A stretch of 64,000 bases of DNA, from NCBI GenBank assembly GCA_024734555.1, contig JANPWX010000473.1, positions 97,001-161,000 of the forward strand, given 5' to 3'. Of this stretch, positions 53,577 through 64,000 are shown piece after piece. The first letter of the stretch is position 1, and each line of letters begins with the position of its first letter. A program made the position numbers and the translations under genes. The notes beneath the pieces are model-generated. The model saw nothing but the letters and a program-made list of their open reading frames with translations, was not told where the DNA came from and did not search any database. This DNA comes from Trochalopteron elliotii. Lineage: Eukaryota; Chordata; Aves; Passeriformes; Leiothrichidae.

Positions 53577-54088
53577 TGTTCTGGTTTAGGACAAATTAGG
53601 GGAAGGTCTCCAGAAGGAGCCCCCCAGAAAACAAACCTCCACCACCCCTTCCCCTCCCCAGCTCTGGGTTTGAGAAGGAATTCTTTGGAGGAGAAGTGGA
53701 AAAAACCTATTTATTGACAAATAAACAAAGACACTCCCCAACACAAGGGAAAAGAAAAAATACTCAAGCAGTTGCTGTGAGGGGAGGGCGCAGAGCTTCT
53801 GTTTGCAGGCGTCGAGGACCCCCAGATATTCCCAGGTCAGGTCCGGAGCCGGTCCAATGATCTTCGGGGGGCAGAAATAAAGAAAAAAAAGCGAAAGCAG
53901 CGAAAACCAGCAAAGGAAAAAAAACAAAAACAAAAGCAAAAAACAAAACCAGCAGCAAAGTAAAGGCAGCAGCAAAGCAAAGCTAAGCCAAGCCTGCAGC
54001 CAAGCCGAGCTAGCAGCAAAGCAAAAGCACAAGTAGCCCCACCGCGGCAAACACCCCACCGGGGGGGGGGCAGTGCTCAGACATAACA
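53577..54088 (-). mobile_element. Endogenous retrovirus LTR, probably solo
   Basis: The segment begins TGTTCTGGTTTAGGACAAAT and ends GACATAACA, giving short inverted ends TGTT/AACA. On the minus strand an AATAAA signal (plus strand TTTATT, about 53709-53715) lies about 130 bases before the end, which supports minus orientation. The end sequence resembles LTRs common in songbird genomes. CAGTG occurs at 53574-53578 and 54087-54091, a possible 5-base target duplication, but it overlaps the assumed TG/CA ends, so the limits are uncertain. The C-run at 54060-54070 and the A-rich middle are odd. No primer site or retroviral gene was seen beside it. Confidence 0.6.
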
Positions 54089-54194
54089 GTGCAGTACATA
54101 GAGGTAAAGCTGCACGATTGGGATAGGAGGCACTGTCAACCCAGGACACCCAGAAAAAAGGACACAAAGCATAACAAGTCAACACTGGTGGAGT

Positions 54195-54770
54195 CACAGC
54201 ACAGTGGGCTGCACCATCAGGGCTCAGCCAGATGCTCAAAGGATGCTCCCCTTTACTCAGCACTCCCCCGATCACACCTGGAACACGAGGCCCAGATGAC
54301 TTTAAGCCCCTCCATTCAAGAAAGAATAAAGATAAACTGAAGTGAGTCCTGGGAGGGGAATGAAAATGGGGAAACTGATTCAAGAGAAGGGGCTGAAGTG
54401 GGCTTGTTCAGCCTGGGGAAGAGAGAAAAACCTGAAGGCCCTGGGGTGGTGCCCAAGAGAAGGCACTGACACACAGCTGAGCTCTTTCCTGAGGTGCAGT
54501 TGGGAGAGCAACAAGCAACAAACGGGAGCTGAAACAGTGCAGGCTCCCAGTGGATATAGGGAAAGAGAAAATTCCCCACAAAAAGAATTAAGCATTGGAC
54601 TGGGTTACCCTGAGGTGCTGCAAAATCTTTGCCATTGCAGATTTTCAAGACCCCACTGGACAAAGCTCTGAGCAATCAGCTCAGAATTCAGTGCTGAGCC
54701 TGCTTTAAGGCTGCAGAGGGTAAATTCTTGAGGTCCCTCCTCAGTCTCCAAAAATCAGTGATTCTGTACA
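54195..54770 (+). mobile_element. Older CR1 LINE fragment
   Basis: Plus-strand motifs run in CR1 order: CCCCTTTACTCAGCACT followed by ATCACACCTGG (the LYSALVRPHLE region), then CTTGTTCAGCCTGGGGAAGAG, then GAGGTCCCTCCTCAG, ending near TCAGTGATTCTGTA at about 54768. That tail fits a CR1 3' end. It is clearly more diverged than the 37.8-kb copy and its frames are broken. It lies about 100 bases from the LTR at 53577-54088. Confidence 0.75.
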
Positions 54771-56228
54771 GGTTCACCCAGCTGGAGGTCTGTCCCAACA
54801 ACACCTGGCATCAGTGGAAACTTTACTACAGTCAGCATGATTAGCATGAGTCTTTCCATGTGTCTTTCCTACCCACTCAGCCTCCAAAAACCAGGGATTT
54901 AAGGGCTAGGATGTTGCCCAAGGTTTAACATAGGAAGGTAGAGCCCAGGTTTTCAGTGATGCCACAACCCAAAAAAACCCATCTAAAAGTACTTTCCAAA
55001 GTTGCTGTTCCTAGAGGCAAGGAATGTCCTTGATGTTCAAGTATAAATATTAGTAAGATCAGGAAATTATGAAATATTTAAAAGACAAGGAAAATGTAGA
55101 AGGGATCCTGGGTTTATTGGAAGTGTCCTCAGTTTCCATAAGAAACCACTAATTGTGTTAGCAGGTGCCTAGAATTTTAGGAGACTGCCACCACGGGAGC
55201 TGTCTGCAACTTCTGAGCCACGCTGTGCAAAATCCTCTGTTTCTAAAAGGGAATATGAACTCCAATATTCAATGCAAATCTGCTCTTCATGCAATTAAAA
55301 GGCTTCACAAATTACACTCAATGAAATATTTCTCTCTCAAGCAGGAAGAGCTTCCTCCACAATGATCCTAAGGCCTGAAGAAAGTGCAGGCAGACACACA
55401 TGCACAAAGTTATATACAGGCTTCAAAAAGTCCTTTACACAATAGATACAACTTTTATATTATCATTAATCATACACAGCATCCCTAGAGAGAAAAGTGG
55501 CATAATCTTTGTAATCTGTGCAACTTAAATCAGGCCATTTTCACCTAAAAGTGCCATGTATGTACATTAAAGATGCACTGCAACTGTGTGAAGAGTTAGA
55601 GGATCACACAGGCCTGGTGCACACAGATAAACCACGCCGTTTATACCAGCAAATGGATCAGTTCCCAATGTAAGGGAAAGTGCTATTTCACGACACAGAC
55701 GATACAGCCACAACAGATGAGTCCACGGGACCATCTCACACCCTGACAGCGACAGCAGGCACAGGCAGACAGCAAAACCAGTGTCACACCAGAGCAATTT
55801 ATCTAAGCGGGGGCACTTTAATGATGTAGCTGTGGCCAGCAAGGCGGAAAAGACACACCGAGAAATCCCAGCACATTCCGGCAGCTGCCCCACCGGAGAA
55901 CCCGAGCTACCCGAGATGTTCACGCAGCACACACGGCTTTCCGAGCCGAAACCCTGGCAGCCCTCCCTGTGACGGGGTGAAATGCGGGCAGCGATGCGCT
56001 GCTAAAGTCAATTTACGGCGGGAGCGGCTCTGCGCTCGGGCAAAGATCTCAGAGCGATGCGGCACATGGCCATCCGCTCCTCAAAGCTCCAGGCGGCAAA
56101 CACGCCCTGCCTCGCCCCGTCCTCCTTCCCCCTGCCGCCCTCCCCCGATCCCCGGGGGCTGTGGGGAGGAAGGAAAATCCCGCGGGAGCGGCCGCGGGGG
56201 GACGGGAGGCGAGGGGCAGGCAGGGCCT

Positions 56229-56417
56229 GGCAAAGGGGAGGGCGGCGGGGGCGCAGCATCGGGTCCCAGTCCCGCTCCCACCAACCTAGCACACAGTCCA
56301 GGGAGGGCAGCCCGCTGGAGAGCAGCAGCTGCCCGTGGCGCACCGAGGGCCGAGTGCCCGGCAGGTGGGGGCGGGACTGGGACCCGATGCTGCGCCCCCG
56401 CCGCCCTCCCCTTTGCC
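56229..56417. repeat. 47-base perfect inverted repeat abutting the gap
   Basis: The left arm 56229-56275 and right arm 56371-56417 are exact reverse complements over 47 bases. Past one mismatch there are six more matching bases, giving arms 56229-56282 and 56364-56417. The 81-base spacer holds the recognisable ELP4 exon 1 coding segment. The right arm ends exactly at the first N. A real hairpin is possible, but the position suggests a fold-back assembly or gap-filling error. Confidence 0.95.
56286..56363 (-). CDS. ELP4: ELP4 exon 1 (partial, 5' end lost in gap)
   Basis: This is the 3' part of the first coding exon of Elongator subunit 4. The minus strand reads PGTRPSVRHGQLLLSSG then LPSLDCVL, ending one base into a Gly codon (CTA G). 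Human ELP4 has AGTRPSVRNGQLLVSTG at about residues 50-66, so the match is close. The exon ends at 56286 before GT at 56285-56284. That donor (GTTGGT) is weak, but the phase-1 junction fits exon 2 exactly and restores the Gly-Gly-Gly run. The start codon and roughly 50 N-terminal residues are not visible. They should lie in or beyond the gap at 56418-56791. Homology stops exactly where the right arm of a 47-base inverted repeat region begins, so bases 56364-56417 are probably mis-assembled. The exon sits in a CpG island, as expected for a housekeeping gene. Confidence 0.87.
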   Translation of the reverse strand, partial: CRALGPRCATGSCCSPAGCPPWTVC

Positions 56418-56791
56418 NNNNNNNNNNNNNNNNNNNNNNNNNNNNNNNNNNNNNNNNNNNNNNNNNNNNNNNNNNNNNNNNNNNNNNNNNNNNNNNNNNN
56501 NNNNNNNNNNNNNNNNNNNNNNNNNNNNNNNNNNNNNNNNNNNNNNNNNNNNNNNNNNNNNNNNNNNNNNNNNNNNNNNNNNNNNNNNNNNNNNNNNNNN
56601 NNNNNNNNNNNNNNNNNNNNNNNNNNNNNNNNNNNNNNNNNNNNNNNNNNNNNNNNNNNNNNNNNNNNNNNNNNNNNNNNNNNNNNNNNNNNNNNNNNNN
56701 NNNNNNNNNNNNNNNNNNNNNNNNNNNNNNNNNNNNNNNNNNNNNNNNNNNNNNNNNNNNNNNNNNNNNNNNNNNNNNNNNNNNNNNNNNN
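56418..56791. other. Assembly gap (374 N)
   Basis: A run of N in the middle of the CpG island. It removes the start of ELP4 exon 1 and any first exon of the divergent gene. Long open frames that span it are artefacts of unknown codons. Confidence 1.
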
Positions 56792-58164
56792 TGTTTGTAA
56801 AACGTGTTTACGTAACTGCGTGTCACATAAAGTCTTTGGGGTCCCTGCTTGTTTGTACATAGCCACGGACCTGTAGCAAGTGTCCGGTTCAATGCCTTAA
56901 CTTGGGAGCGAGATCTCGCATCAGCGTGATGGCCCTGGAGCGAGACTGAGTGTGGTAGAAAAAGTTGAAAGACATTAAAATGCTTTGACAAATTCTAGTA
57001 TGTTTGCTTTGTCAGTCGACGCTTTGTGTTCTGGTTCTCTGAAAGCAAGGGAAGCCCTTGTCAGTTTACAGAACGGCCACTATCACAAGTGGTTTTATAT
57101 TTGTTTTTCACCTGTTGGTGATTCAGATGCATCCCAAGCTCTGCTTGAAGACACTTGTATGCAGCAGAATATAAAAACGAAGTTTAATACTATAATCTCT
57201 CACTCTTTAATTCCAATGAATAATGTTTATTGTTGTTCTAAGCTAAATTTTTGAACACTTGTGGTTCTTGAGTCTCTTTTTAATTGAGGGGGGAAAATCC
57301 TCATGGTAAATATGAGCAGCATGAAAGAGCAACAATATGTGGGCAGTCTTGAACCTCAGAGTTTTTTGTATCCAATTCAAATTCAGGAACATGAAACTTC
57401 AGTCTGATGTCTCCCTAGTTCGGGAAATGATGTTCTTTTTGCTGCTGGCCAAGCTTCCTCACATGCTCAGCACTGGACAGTTCAAGATCTTTTATCAGGA
57501 GTATCAAGAGGAGTAGTCTTAATGTTTTGCATTTTCTGTTAAACTTTGACATGCTAAATAATACTTGATTTGAAGTATAGATTATTGTTTAGTGGAATTT
57601 AGAAGTACCTGTCTGTAGAGGAGAAAATCAAAGGAGATTGGAAACCATGGCAAGCAATAAATATGGGTGTTTAATTTCACTTCTGTAATATGTGACCATC
57701 GAGGTGTGAATATCTGGAACAGGAAAGGCCAACAAAATAAAGACCCAAAGCATAATTCACAATTCCTTTGAAAGGTTTGGGCATCTGTTTGTGTCAGTGG
57801 GATCCTGTGGTGTAAATTCTGTCTAACTGAAGAGGAGGCTGAAATGTAGAGAGAGTTCTCCAGTTCTGCACTTCTAAAACACCTCAGTAACTCTGCCATT
57901 TCTTACTGTACTGGGGCCCCAATCCCTGAGTATTCAGGTGAGAGTTCTTGCAGGTGTGTGTAACACAGTAACTGCAGCATATCTCTTGGAGCACTTTGTT
58001 CTGTAACATAATCCAATGGTCAGGATATCTTGGATCAGTCACTGCTTCCATGTCAGAAAGAGAATCAAGTGATAAACTGCATGTACTCAACCCCTGTGAT
58101 GGTTTTTTTCCCGTTCCAAGCAGTGCATTTTCTTTTCTTACTTCATTAACACAAAGTATTTTCT

Positions 58165-58272
58165 TGGTTTTTGGTGGGGTTTTTTTGGGTGGGTTTTTTT
58201 TTTTTTTGGTTTGTTTTTTTAGTTGGGTTTTTTGTTGTTGTTGGGTTTTTTTTGGTTTTTTTTGTTTTTTTT
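58165..58272. repeat. T/G-rich low-complexity tract
   Basis: About 108 bases of T runs broken by GGG and GG, the complement of the A/C-rich tracts seen elsewhere. It gives a spurious Phe/Gly/Trp-rich open frame at 57996-58274. Its G-runs are irregular. Confidence 0.9.
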
Positions 58273-60599
58273 AATTAAAATACACTATTCTAGATTGTCT
58301 TCCCATCACAGGATAGGTGTAAACATATATCCAGGGCTGAGCCCTCTCTTTTCTTCTTTCATTTCTCATCACTGCTTGCCTAACATATGAGGGTTTTTTT
58401 ATACTCTTTAAACCTCATCTTCCTACAGGGCAATTAAAATTGGAGGCTAAATAATTCTTTCTCTTTTTTTTTTTCTTTTCTTTGCTATTGGGAGCCCACA
58501 TAATGAAAGTATTTTGCAAATGGGAATGTTTGTGCTGTGCTCCTGCCAGTTTTAGTGTTTCTTGGATAAGCTGCACACTTACTGGAAATCTCAGTGGCTC
58601 AGGAGTGCAAAAGAGGAAGTGTCAGTCCCTTCTCCTCCTCTGTTTCCAGTCCAGCAAACCCTGGTGCTTCTCACTTCCCTCCTTGAGCTGATTGAGCTCT
58701 CTAACCTGACTTGGAACTATCAGTTGACTTTCTCAATAGTTTTATTTTGTGCCATCCTGCTGAGCTGGTGCTGTATGGAGAAGGGCACACACACACCATG
58801 GGGGGAGCAGCCCAACCTCCCAGCTCATGCTGGCTGTGAACTTTGCAGTTATTTCAGAATTCCATGGATTTTTACATAAAGTGATATTTTTGTTATAATT
58901 TTTTTTTGTAAAAACAACATCTTTCCAAATATAGAGAAATTGTGTCTGCCATTGTAACTTACAGTAGGAGGGACTGTTTCATATCTAATAAAATAATGGA
59001 GAAGTAGATACAACTTTTTCAGGAGGAGAACTGAACTTTTAAAATATGGCAGTAGTTCTGTTTGTGATGTTCATTTTTGCCCAGTCACATTTTAACCTGA
59101 TGGGTGCAGTTAAAGCCCTACTGATTTAGAAAGTGAGTGGAAATAAGCTATTTTTCAATAGATGAGTTTTTTCCAAATTTTAACATTTTGCTACAATAAA
59201 GCTTTCCAGCTGTATATGTGCCTGTGAAAATGCTGCTTACAACATCTGACTTTACCTGTATTTCAGACAGATTACAGAGAAGGAACTAATTTAATGGAAG
59301 CTTAATTTCATATTTATTTTTAATTAATTATTTTTAAATCAATGATGTTTCATTTTCAGGAATGACAATGGTTTTTTCACTCTTTTTGAATTATACTGAA
59401 GATTTGCTTATATTCACGTGTCCAGTTTTGAAAAGGTGAATTTTCAGTCATTGTAGAAGATCCCACTAGGATCTGCTGTCTGGCAGAAAGCAAGACCACA
59501 GGAATTGTCATTCTAGACATTACCTTAATCCTCAAATGCACATTATGAGCTAGATAAATCCTACTATTCCTGCTCTGGGGATAGAATGGAAATGCAGAGA
59601 AACTAAGGAACATGGAAATGATTTCCAGTGCTCAGAAGTGTCTTAGGAAGTTGTTTCTTGTCAGATGAGCTATGGCAATGGGCAGTGGTCATACTCAGAT
59701 CATTGGAGAATGGAGAGGTTTAAACATTTTTGTCTATTTTGGGATGTCCTTAACTGTAGAATAATCAACTTTCCTTCCTTGCAGCTCACATGTTGTCACG
59801 TAGACCTGGTCAAATGGGGATGTCAATTTTAGCTGCAAATCCTAATTGTGCTGTGGAGAAATCAAGCTCTCTGTCTTCCTCTTCTTGCAAACTTCCTGGC
59901 CCAGTTCAGCTCCTTGTCTGTGCAAAATTCAGATTCTAAGGTGGATTAAGAGGATTGGGGGTGAAAAAAAAATGGAGGGAATACAGTGGTGAGCGAGAGA
60001 GCAAGCTGAACATTTGGGAACAGGTTATGCCTGGAATTTGATCTACATTTGGTGTTTCTCCTCAAGAGCTGTAGCCTGCAGGTTTGGGGAAAATCCTGGT
60101 GTCCCCAAAACAGGGGTCCTTGGAGTGTGCTTTGGATATTTGTGGTTGGTGAGAGGAGCAGAGTTGTCGTGGCCTGTCTTCACCACGTGGGTTGTCTGTG
60201 CGGGCTCACAGGGCCCCAGCTCACTCCAGCAGCTGGTGTGGGCAGTGTCCTCAACAGCGCGGTGTTACTGAGGGATGTGTTCTGTTGTCTTTGCTCTCAG
60301 ATGAATGGTTTCCCAAGGTTTTAATTGTGCTGCATAAGATTCGTGTGCGCTCTTGTCTTTGAACAAAATGCAGCCCGTTTTATTTCAAACCCGTGTGCCT
60401 GGCCGAGCAGTTTTCAGTGATGCTTTTCGGTTGGATTTACGTGTGGGCTAGAAAACCAAAAAAGCACATCCTAGTGGCAGTTTTAATTCATAATCTTATT
60501 AGTGTTTGCTGTTCCATCGCCAGGCTGCTTCGCCGCTGAGTTGTGGAATGTGCTGGTTTGAGACTGTACTGATTAAAGTTTTCTAGTCCCCAAATCAGA

Positions 60600-60690
60600 T
60601 TATCCCCCGAGTCACCTGAGCGGGCCGGGTTCGCTGTCATGTGACCCAGCGCCCCGCTGAGCCCCCGCTGGGAGCTGGGACAAGGTAGTT
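60600..60690. promoter_or_regulatory. GC-rich stretch with GTCATGTGAC site
   Basis: A short GC-rich segment with CACCTGAG, several CG dinucleotides and GTCATGTGAC at about 60637-60646, an E-box-type near-palindrome common in core promoters. It is followed by GGGACAAG and GTAGTT, which could act as a splice donor. An alternative non-coding first exon of IMMP1L is possible but unproven. Confidence 0.25.
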
Positions 60691-63299
60691 TGCTTTGGAG
60701 ATGTTCTTAAGTATCTAACAGCATGGGTCGTGGATTACGGCTGCAAAGAAGATGGCTTCATTTTCCTGATCTTTGAACTAGCTAGAGTGGGATAAGTTTG
60801 AAAGTGCAGGATCTTCAGGCCGTGAGCCAACAACTGGAAAGAATGTTTAATCCTGGAAGCTCTGACACCAAAAGACCTGGTTTTTTTTCAGTGTGAAAAA
60901 GCTTAAAGACTGCTTATCCAGTCAGTCTGTGGTGAACGAAAGAGTTAGTTGGAGTGTTTAGGACTTGCCTGATTTTATATAAGACATGGTATGATCTTAT
61001 TCAGAAAGCCTCTGGATGTTACCTAAATTCATCCTTGTGGGTATCCTGAGCAGCAGGGAAAAAAATTTAAACCTATGTCGAATTTAAACAGCTGTTTTGA
61101 AAAAGAAGTAAATTAGGAGATGTGAATTAAAGTAGTATGTGCTGAAGACAAGAAAATATTTTAAAAGTTACTTTATGTGTCTGTGGTTTCAGAACTCTTC
61201 AGTATAATATTACTGAAAGCTGCAGAACAATAATCTTGCAAATGAATTGTGAGTTTAATTTAGTGTCTTAATAAGCATCATACAGATTAGTGCTGTACTT
61301 AATAGAGATTATTTTCTTTGTGTTCTCATACTTCCTGGTGAGACCCACAAACAGGGAACCTCAGGTTTCCAGTGTACTGGCCAATGATGTTTTCTGGTTA
61401 TTGTCTCCCACAGGTATTCCAGACAGGAGTGCCAGGTTGATTTTTCAGCCACCACCAGCTTTCACAGCACTCTGGCCATCCAGAGTGGGGCATGAACCAG
61501 GGTGTTCTGCAGTCAATAATTCTGTAGAGATGTGAAACAGAGCCTTGCTTACTCTTCAAAAAATTTGACTAGAAAAATAATTTGGTAAAGTGATTAGACA
61601 ACTGAGGGGCAGATGAAGAAAATAGTAATTTTGGCCTTTAAGTAGTCAGGAAATAAAATTTAGATTTTTCAGTGTGAGTTATAAAGTTGGATAAAAGACA
61701 AGCAAGCAACCTAGTAAAACTCATTGTAAAGCCAGATTCACAACTGGCTACTTAGGGAAACTTGAATTGTTTCAAAATTGGGATAATGTTTTGGTGAAAA
61801 AAACATCAGGAAGCACTGAATATCTGCCTTTTTTTTTTTTGTATCCAGGCTGTGTTTTAGCAAACCATTGTTATTCTTTATATCAGTGGATTCAGCTTCT
61901 TCCATCTCCTGCACTGAGCCTGCCAATTCCATGCCAGAAGTGCTGTGTTTGTGGGAATCCCATTTCAGGAGCATGTACCTGGGAGCAGGGCTGCCAGTTT
62001 TCCCCCCCCAGGTACTAAATTGCATTTTGTGTGAGATAATATATGTAAGAGGAATGAAAATGAATTAACATTTCAAACTGTAGATACTGAAACAGATTGA
62101 GGGAAGCCACAATGTTACCAAGGTCCTAGAAATAACAATCCTGTAACTGGTGACTGCAGAGTAACTCAGTGTATTGCAAATGGGACACACCTGAGCTTGT
62201 GGGTGCTGCTGGGAATGTGAGTTTCCCTCATTGTTCCCAAGTCCTGTCTTGGGTTTGCATGGAAAGAACAGAAGTGTGTTATTTCATTGCAATGAGGGGT
62301 AATTCATTTGCAGTTTTAGCCCTAAGGTTTATTAGAATACCTTCTCTTTAGTAGCTGTGTTTTCAATAATTCTGTGATTTACAGCTGTGACTGTGTCCGT
62401 AGCAGAGGAAGGAAGGTAATGAAGCTTAAAAAAAAAAAAAATAAAGAGAAAAATCTATATTTCTGAGAAAACTGTTGCACATTCTTGGAGCCTCATGCTT
62501 CCACCTTTTCTCAATTGTGCTTTCCAAGAAGTGTGAAGCAATGTTTGATCTTGGTGTTCTCATGCTGTTGCCAAGCCACAGTGATTTTTTAATACAATTT
62601 TTAACATTCCTGGCACAAAGGAACTTAAATTCACAAACAATAAATTGTAGGAATGTCACCAATCTTCTTAGCACACACAAAATATCTGTGGTAGGAGCTG
62701 TATGACCAGTCACTGGTTTTCCTTTTAGCAAAGCAATGTGTTATGGAAGAAAGGGCAAGCCATGTTCTGTACTTTTGGAACAAACCAGATGAGCAAATTT
62801 AGATGAAATAAAATCTGATCACTTATTAAAAATCTAAATAGTTTTTAAGAAGGCAGTTCAGAGAGACATGATACAGTGAAGTTATACAGTGGTTGTTTCT
62901 GTACTGCTTTTCTGTTCTATGAGTTCTTGTGTCCTCATTTGAAACCACTGTTTGGGGTGGATGTCTGTGGTAAAATGAGCCATACAGGCCCTGCTTGGTG
63001 ATGTGTTTGGTATTAGTGAGAGTGCACTTTGTGGGGCTGGAATGTGCTCATGTCTTGCAGGTGCTCTGCACCTCAGCTTGGAATCATTTGCTAAATTGGA
63101 GAAAGGCACCTCTACCTACTTATTTGATTCACTAAGTAGTCAGTTTTCGCATTTTATTATTGTGTCAGCTGTATCTTTTACCTAAAACCATCAAATTAAA
63201 TAATAGCTTGTGCTGCCTTTCTGTTTTAGTTCATGCATTTAAAACCTGGAAGTCAGATAAAAAGATAGTTTCAGAATAAATTCAGTATATTATTTATGA

Positions 63300-63700
63300 G
63301 TGGAGCAACACATTAGCATGGAGTTCACAATAGATCATATCGCTTTTATTCCATCTTACAAGCTTAGCAGCACAAACAGAATAATCAACATATTATTTGG
63401 CTGTCATCTGCTGAACAGAACCCAGAGATCACAAGGAGGTTTTCCCTAGCTGCAGTGATGGCCTTTTTGTTCCAAGCCCCCATCTGGGAGGGCCATGGTG
63501 TGTTATCATATGGAACGCGGGGTTTGCTGTAATCAGCTTAGCTGCACTGCAGTTTGAATCTTTATTCCATGTTTGTGTAATTTATAATTTTAATGAGACC
63601 ATGGCTCTTGTGGGCTTTGAAATATATTAAAAGCTCTTTTGTGCATATGCTTTTGTTCTTGCTTAATAGGCTCAGTGTATTTAAAACTGATGAATTTTTA
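63300..63700. promoter_or_regulatory. Candidate conserved non-coding block, right flank
   Basis: A mixed-composition block without open frames or repeat signs. It carries an E-box CATATG at 63507-63512, GTAATCAGCTTAGCTGCA from about 63529, and TTATAATTTTAATGAG near 63581. It looks like a developmental non-coding element in the presumed IMMP1L intron. Conservation is not tested. Confidence 0.35.
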
Positions 63701-64000
63701 TTCATGGATTTGGATGTCTGGGGATTAACTTAGACTGAATATCATTGCACTCATCTATTGATGTTTGGAACTTTTTTATACTTGTATCTCTAAGTGGAGA
63801 AGACCTTACAGAACTTGTGTTTTACACATAAAACAGTTCAGAAATAACTAATAAAATTTTATTGAGCAATGAGAAAAAATACTGATTACCGTTTATTTTT
63901 ACTGCATAAACTCTCGTGAAATACCATTTTGGTCTGAAAAAAGTCCTTAAATCCATGTACATGTGTGTATTTAGAACTTTGTAACTAAAAAGCAGTTTGG

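Larger units (their letters stand above)
50370..56285 (-). other. ELP4: ELP4 intron 1
   Basis: About 5.9 kb between the micro-exon and exon 1. It contains an X-box-like site at 52505-52518, an LTR at 53577-54088, a CR1 fragment at about 54195-54770 and the downstream half of the CpG island from about 55960. Several open frames of 80-150 codons here (for example 52173-52628) match nothing I know. Confidence 0.85.
55960..56417. promoter_or_regulatory. CpG island at ELP4 exon 1; probable divergent promoter
   Basis: CG dinucleotides are dense from about 55960 to the gap at 56418, against near absence in the surrounding introns. ELP4 exon 1 lies inside it on the minus strand. In human and other vertebrates ELP4 and IMMP1L (a mitochondrial inner-membrane protease subunit) are transcribed head to head from this point, so the missing 374 bases probably hold both transcription starts. 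No TATA box is seen. The IMMP1L side is inferred from synteny only: no IMMP1L coding sequence was found in the window. Confidence 0.8.
56792..64000 (+). other. Right flank; expected IMMP1L 5' intron, no exon seen
   Basis: About 7.2 kb without a recognisable coding exon on either strand. I looked for the conserved IMMP1L start (the QYGCIAHCAFEY and SGPSMEPT motifs) and did not find it. It contains a T/G-rich tract at 58165-58272, a GC-rich stretch at about 60600-60690 with an E-box-like palindrome, and an enhancer-like block at 63300-63700. Assignment to IMMP1L rests on gene order in other vertebrates. Confidence 0.55.

Noticed and set aside
53586..54383. 265-codon minus-strand open frame
   Set aside because: It spans the LTR and the CR1 remnant and is mostly Phe/Leu/Cys from A-rich DNA read backwards. 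Not a gene.
55977..56991. Open frames of 175-327 codons across 56.0-57.0 kb
   Set aside because: They cross the run of N, where unknown codons cannot show stops, and the rest is GC-rich CpG-island DNA. Only 56286-56363 on the minus strand is real coding sequence.
56792..64000. Search for IMMP1L coding exons
   Set aside because: The conserved N-terminal and catalytic Ser motifs of IMMP1L were not found, so no IMMP1L CDS is claimed.

Overview
This is vertebrate nuclear DNA, most likely from a bird and probably a songbird. The evidence is very low coding density, long AT-rich introns, CR1 LINE fragments ending in the avian-type ATTCTATGATT-like tail, and endogenous-retrovirus LTRs of a kind common in passerines. 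The exact species cannot be told. There are no operons, CRISPR arrays, tRNA or rRNA genes. Nearly all long open frames here are chance frames in intron or repeat DNA.

One protein-coding gene is clearly present: ELP4 (Elongator acetyltransferase complex subunit 4) on the minus strand. Seven exons were found from protein similarity plus splice signals: exon 1 (56286-56363, 5' part lost in a gap), exon 2 (50334-50369, a 36-base micro-exon), exon 3 (41542-41663), exon 4 (29523-29651), exon 5 (25100-25239), exon 6 (16904-16988) and exon 7 (11835-12023). All junctions are GT-AG and the phases agree from exon to exon (1, 1, 0, 0, 2, 0, 0), so the spliced frame stays open. The last exons, coding the C-terminal third, are not in the window and should lie beyond base 1, making intron 7 longer than 11.8 kb. 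Elp4 forms the hexameric Elp4-5-6 RecA-like ring of Elongator, which supports wobble-uridine modification of tRNA.

Region by region: 1-11.8 kb is intron 7, with a CRE/MARE-like palindrome near the left edge, an ancient L3/CR1-like fragment near 3.5 kb and a small CpG-dense block near 10.1 kb. 12-56 kb holds introns 6 to 1. These contain a strong candidate conserved developmental element at 26.46-27.20 kb with paired TAATCC-type sites, an ERV LTR with a tRNA-Gly primer site at 20.1 kb, a 0.9-kb CR1 at 37.8 kb, and an LTR next to a second CR1 at 53.6-54.8 kb. 55.96-56.42 kb is a CpG island, the ELP4 promoter side, interrupted by a 374-base gap (56418-56791). 56.8-64 kb holds no exon I recognise. 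By known vertebrate synteny it should be the 5' intron of the divergent gene IMMP1L, with another enhancer-like block at 63.3-63.7 kb.

In vertebrates ELP4 introns are known to carry long-range enhancers of the neighbouring gene PAX6, so non-coding blocks here may regulate PAX6 rather than ELP4. By synteny PAX6 should lie off the left side. This is inference: conservation cannot be measured from one sequence. I found no new biological system. The most useful leads are the enhancer-like blocks and a likely fold-back assembly error at the gap that affects ELP4 exon 1.
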